A stretch of DNA of 52,744 nucleotides from an uncultured Collinsella sp. (GTDB taxonomy: Bacteria > Actinomycetota > Coriobacteriia > Coriobacteriales > Coriobacteriaceae). The notes under the pieces were generated by a model that worked only from the letters and a program-made list of their open reading frames with translations, was not told where the DNA came from and made no database searches. The DNA lies in assembly GCA_902493915.1 (NCBI GenBank), contig CABUQY010000002.1, positions 1 through 52,744 on the forward strand, read 5' to 3'. The position numbers and the translations under genes were made by a program. Numbering within the stretch: the first letter of the stretch is position 1; each line of letters opens with the position of its first letter. This document shows positions 50,685 to 52,744 of this stretch, one piece after another.

Positions 50685-50699
50685 CACGGAGCGTCAAGT

Positions 50700-51302
50700 A
50701 TGAATCTTTCATCCCAGAAGAGCGCGATCGCACTCTCCGCGTCCGCGGCCGCGCTGCTCATGCCGGTTTCCGCGTTCGCCGAGGACGGCGCTGCCGGTGC
50801 GGACATCCTCATCCCTAAGATGGCGGAGTTCATCCCGGCGCTTATCGCCTTCCTGATTATCTGGATCGTGCTGGCCAAGGTCGCCCTGCCGGGCATCATG
50901 AAAACCATGGAGGAGCGCGGCAAGAAGATCGAGGAGAGCCTCGACGAGGCCGAGAAGACCAAGCAGGAGGCTATCGCCAAGCGTGCTGAGTCCGACTCGA
51001 TCGTCACCGACGCCCGTCGTCAGGCTGCCGACATTGTTCTCGAGGCCCGTAAGGACGCCGAGTCCGAGCGTGCCCGTATCATCGAGGCTGCTCACAAGGA
51101 GGCCGAGGAGATCATCGCCAAGGCTCATACGACCGTCGAGGACGAGCGCAAGTCCATCTACGCCGGTGCCGCGAGCTCCATCGCCGACCTGTCCGTTGCC
51201 GTCGCCACCAAGATCGTGGGCGAGGCACTCGAGGACGATGCCGAGCAGAAGAAGCTCATCGAGCGCTACATCCAGGAAGCAGGTAGCCTGAATGCCGACT
51301 AG
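50700..51302 (+). CDS. atpF: F0F1 ATP synthase subunit b
   Basis: A 200-residue peripheral-stalk subunit. A membrane helix (about 42-66, FIPALIAFLIIWIVLAKVALPG) is followed by a long charged helix. The N terminus has a second hydrophobic stretch, MNLSSQKSAIALSASAAALL, ending PVSAFAED, which reads as a cleavable signal peptide; ordinary b subunits lack one. CGGAG precedes the ATG. It overlaps atpH by 11 bases. Confidence 0.94.
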   Translation: MNLSSQKSAIALSASAAALLMPVSAFAEDGAAGADILIPKMAEFIPALIAFLIIWIVLAKVALPGIMKTMEERGKKIEESLDEAEKTKQEAIAKRAESDSIVTDARRQAADIVLEARKDAESERARIIEAAHKEAEEIIAKAHTTVEDERKSIYAGAASSIADLSVAVATKIVGEALEDDAEQKKLIERYIQEAGSLNAD

Positions 51303-51768
51303 CCGCTATCAGGACAAGGTGCTCGAGACCTACGCGCGCTCCCTTCTGGAAGCCGCTAAGGCCGAGAACCATGTGTTCGAGGACCTCGAGATGATCGAGC
51401 GTCTGGCTAGCGCCAGCCCCGAGATCATCGCCGTGCTCGACACCATGTCCAAGCGCGACCAGCTCGACCTTCTTCCCAAGGTGGCAGCTGCCTTTAAGTA
51501 TGTTGCCGAGGAAGACGAGGATGTAGTGGGCGTGACCGTCACCACGGCGATCCCGCTCGACGACGAGCTGCGTCAAACCATCACTAAGAAATGCGAGCAG
51601 GACTTCGGCCGCAAGGTATTCCTTATCGAGCAGGTCGACCCGTCTATCGTGGGCGGCCTGGTGCTCGAGGCCCGCGGCGAGCGTCGTGACATTTCCGTCA
51701 AGACGCAGCTGCGCATCGCGCAGGAGACCCTCGCAAACTCTGCTAATTCGTACGGAGGTGAAGCCTAA
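51292..51768 (+). CDS. atpH: F0F1 ATP synthase subunit delta
   Basis: A 158-residue delta subunit linking the stalk to F1. The N-terminal helical domain starts YQDKVLETYARSLLEAAK, and the C-terminal segment has PSIVGGLVLEARGERRDISVKTQL, the family signature. The ATG overlaps atpF by 11 bases and the stop overlaps the atpA start (TAATG), so translation is coupled across the three genes. Confidence 0.95.
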   Translation: MPTSRYQDKVLETYARSLLEAAKAENHVFEDLEMIERLASASPEIIAVLDTMSKRDQLDLLPKVAAAFKYVAEEDEDVVGVTVTTAIPLDDELRQTITKKCEQDFGRKVFLIEQVDPSIVGGLVLEARGERRDISVKTQLRIAQETLANSANSYGGEA

Positions 51769-52744
51769 TGTCCGAAACCCTCAATGCCCAGGATATCGCC
51801 AAGAAACTGCAGGAGCAGCTCACGAGCCTCTCCGCGACGGTCGATACGCATGAGGTTTCAACGGTCGACGAGGTAGGCGACGGCATCGCGCGCGTCTCCG
51901 GCCTCAAGAGCGCCATGGCAGGCGAGCTTCTGGAGTTCAAGAGCTCCGATACCGGTGAGACCGTCTTCGGCCTTGCCCAGAACCTTGACCGTGACGAGGT
52001 CGGCGCCGTTCTGTTCGGTGCCGTCGACTCCATCAAGGAAGGCGACGAGTGCCGCACCACTGGCCGCGTTATGGATATCCCCGTGAGCCGTGCCATGCTC
52101 GGCCGCGTCGTCAATCCGCTCGGCCAGCCCATCGACGGCCTGGGCGACATCGTCGCTACGCACCGTCGCCCCATCGAGTTTAAGGCTCCCGGCGTCATCG
52201 ATCGTACCCCGGTGTGCGAGCCGGTTCAGACCGGTCTGCTCGCTATCGACTCCATGGTGCCTATTGGCCGCGGTCAGCGTGAGCTCATCATCGGTGACCG
52301 TAAGACCGGTAAGACCGCCATCGCCATCGACGCTATCCTCAACCAGCGCGGCAAGGGCATGGTCTGCATCTATGTCGCCATCGGCCAGAAGGCCTCCACG
52401 GTTGCCAACATCCGCGAGACCCTCGCTCAGCACGGTGCGCTCGACTACACCATCATCGTTTCGGCCACCGCTGCCGATTCCGCCCCTATGCAGTACATCG
52501 CGCCTATGGCCGGTGCTGCTATTGGCGAGTTCTTTATGTACAACGGCGAGGACGGCAAGCCCGCCAGCGAGACCAACCCCGGCGGCCACGTGCTCGTCAT
52601 CTACGATGACCTGTCCAAGCAGGCTGTGGCCTACCGTCAGATGTCGCTGACGCTGCATCGTCCGCCCGGACGCGAGGCCTATCCTGGCGACATCTTCTAC
52701 CTGCACTCTCGTCTGCTCGAGCGTGCCGTCAAGATGTCCAAGAA
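51768..52744 (+). CDS. atpA: F0F1 ATP synthase subunit alpha (partial, cut by the window end)
   Basis: The first 325 residues of the non-catalytic nucleotide-binding alpha subunit. The N-terminal beta-barrel, GRVVNPLGQPIDGLG, the P-loop GDRKTGKT (Lys where GDRQTGKT is common) and VLVIYDDLSKQAVAYRQMSL are present. The ATG shares one base with the atpH stop, and GGAGG lies upstream. The remaining third, and the gamma, beta and epsilon genes, are expected beyond the right edge. Confidence 0.97.
   Translation, partial: MSETLNAQDIAKKLQEQLTSLSATVDTHEVSTVDEVGDGIARVSGLKSAMAGELLEFKSSDTGETVFGLAQNLDRDEVGAVLFGAVDSIKEGDECRTTGRVMDIPVSRAMLGRVVNPLGQPIDGLGDIVATHRRPIEFKAPGVIDRTPVCEPVQTGLLAIDSMVPIGRGQRELIIGDRKTGKTAIAIDAILNQRGKGMVCIYVAIGQKASTVANIRETLAQHGALDYTIIVSATAADSAPMQYIAPMAGAAIGEFFMYNGEDGKPASETNPGGHVLVIYDDLSKQAVAYRQMSLTLHRPPGREAYPGDIFYLHSRLLERAVKMSK

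Overview
The window (about 60% G+C) looks like the chromosome of a Coriobacteriia member, most likely Collinsella or a close relative. This is judged from codon style, the AKxxE-rich high-GC proteins, the gene order prfA-prmC-sua5-upp-atp, and many short palindromes in the intergenic gaps. No RNA genes, complete insertion sequences, integrases or CRISPR arrays were seen. The last gene (atpA) runs off the right edge.

Layout. 107-3479: a lipoteichoic-acid-synthase-like membrane sulfatase (-) and a nitroreductase (+). 3639-8378: a potassium module made of kup, a 64-residue membrane protein, a shortened KdpD-type kinase and KdpE. 8473-15361: RlmKL-type rRNA methyltransferase (-), a HAD phosphatase, a transaldolase-like aldolase, and Tex (-). 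15845-20270: a minus-strand metabolic operon (SDR dehydrogenase, OFA-like MFS carrier, Gfo/Idh/MocA dehydrogenase) divergent from a LysR regulator. 20357-27541: a sortase-pilus locus (large surface protein, signal-peptidase-like protein, pilin, class B sortase) followed by a membrane GGDEF protein. 27722-31944: an autoregulated-looking marR-ABC-ABC operon (-). 32156-37251: pyridoxal/pyridoxamine kinase, a TIGR04076 protein, a low-molecular-weight phosphatase, an MFS carrier, an acidic membrane protein and an aldose-1-epimerase-like protein. 37529-41909: a polar amino acid ABC transporter with an M20 peptidase. 42139-52744: prfA, prmC, hicAB, sua5, glpK, upp and the atp operon (I, B, E, F, H, A partial).

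The most interesting part is 20483-26307. Its order (surface adhesin, signal-peptidase-like protein, FctA/Spy0128-like pilin, class B sortase) matches the streptococcal FCT pilus loci. The signal-peptidase-like protein lacks both catalytic residues (Glu at the Ser position, Gly at the Lys position), as reported for streptococcal SipA. The large adhesin is out of frame with its own signal peptide by exactly one base at a run of seven G, so the gene may be phase-variable and is OFF as sequenced. The sorting motifs are VPTG and VPTD rather than LPxTG.

A second theme is intergenic palindromes. At least five copies share an AAAGG-(GGACAGTCC-like)-CCTTT core with different but self-complementary outer arms, resembling REP elements mobilised by RAYT transposases. 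Several unrelated nested hairpins, a duplicated terminator module and a duplicated transaldolase 3' end are also present. Gene starts were moved to the Shine-Dalgarno-supported codon wherever the longest open frame began too early.
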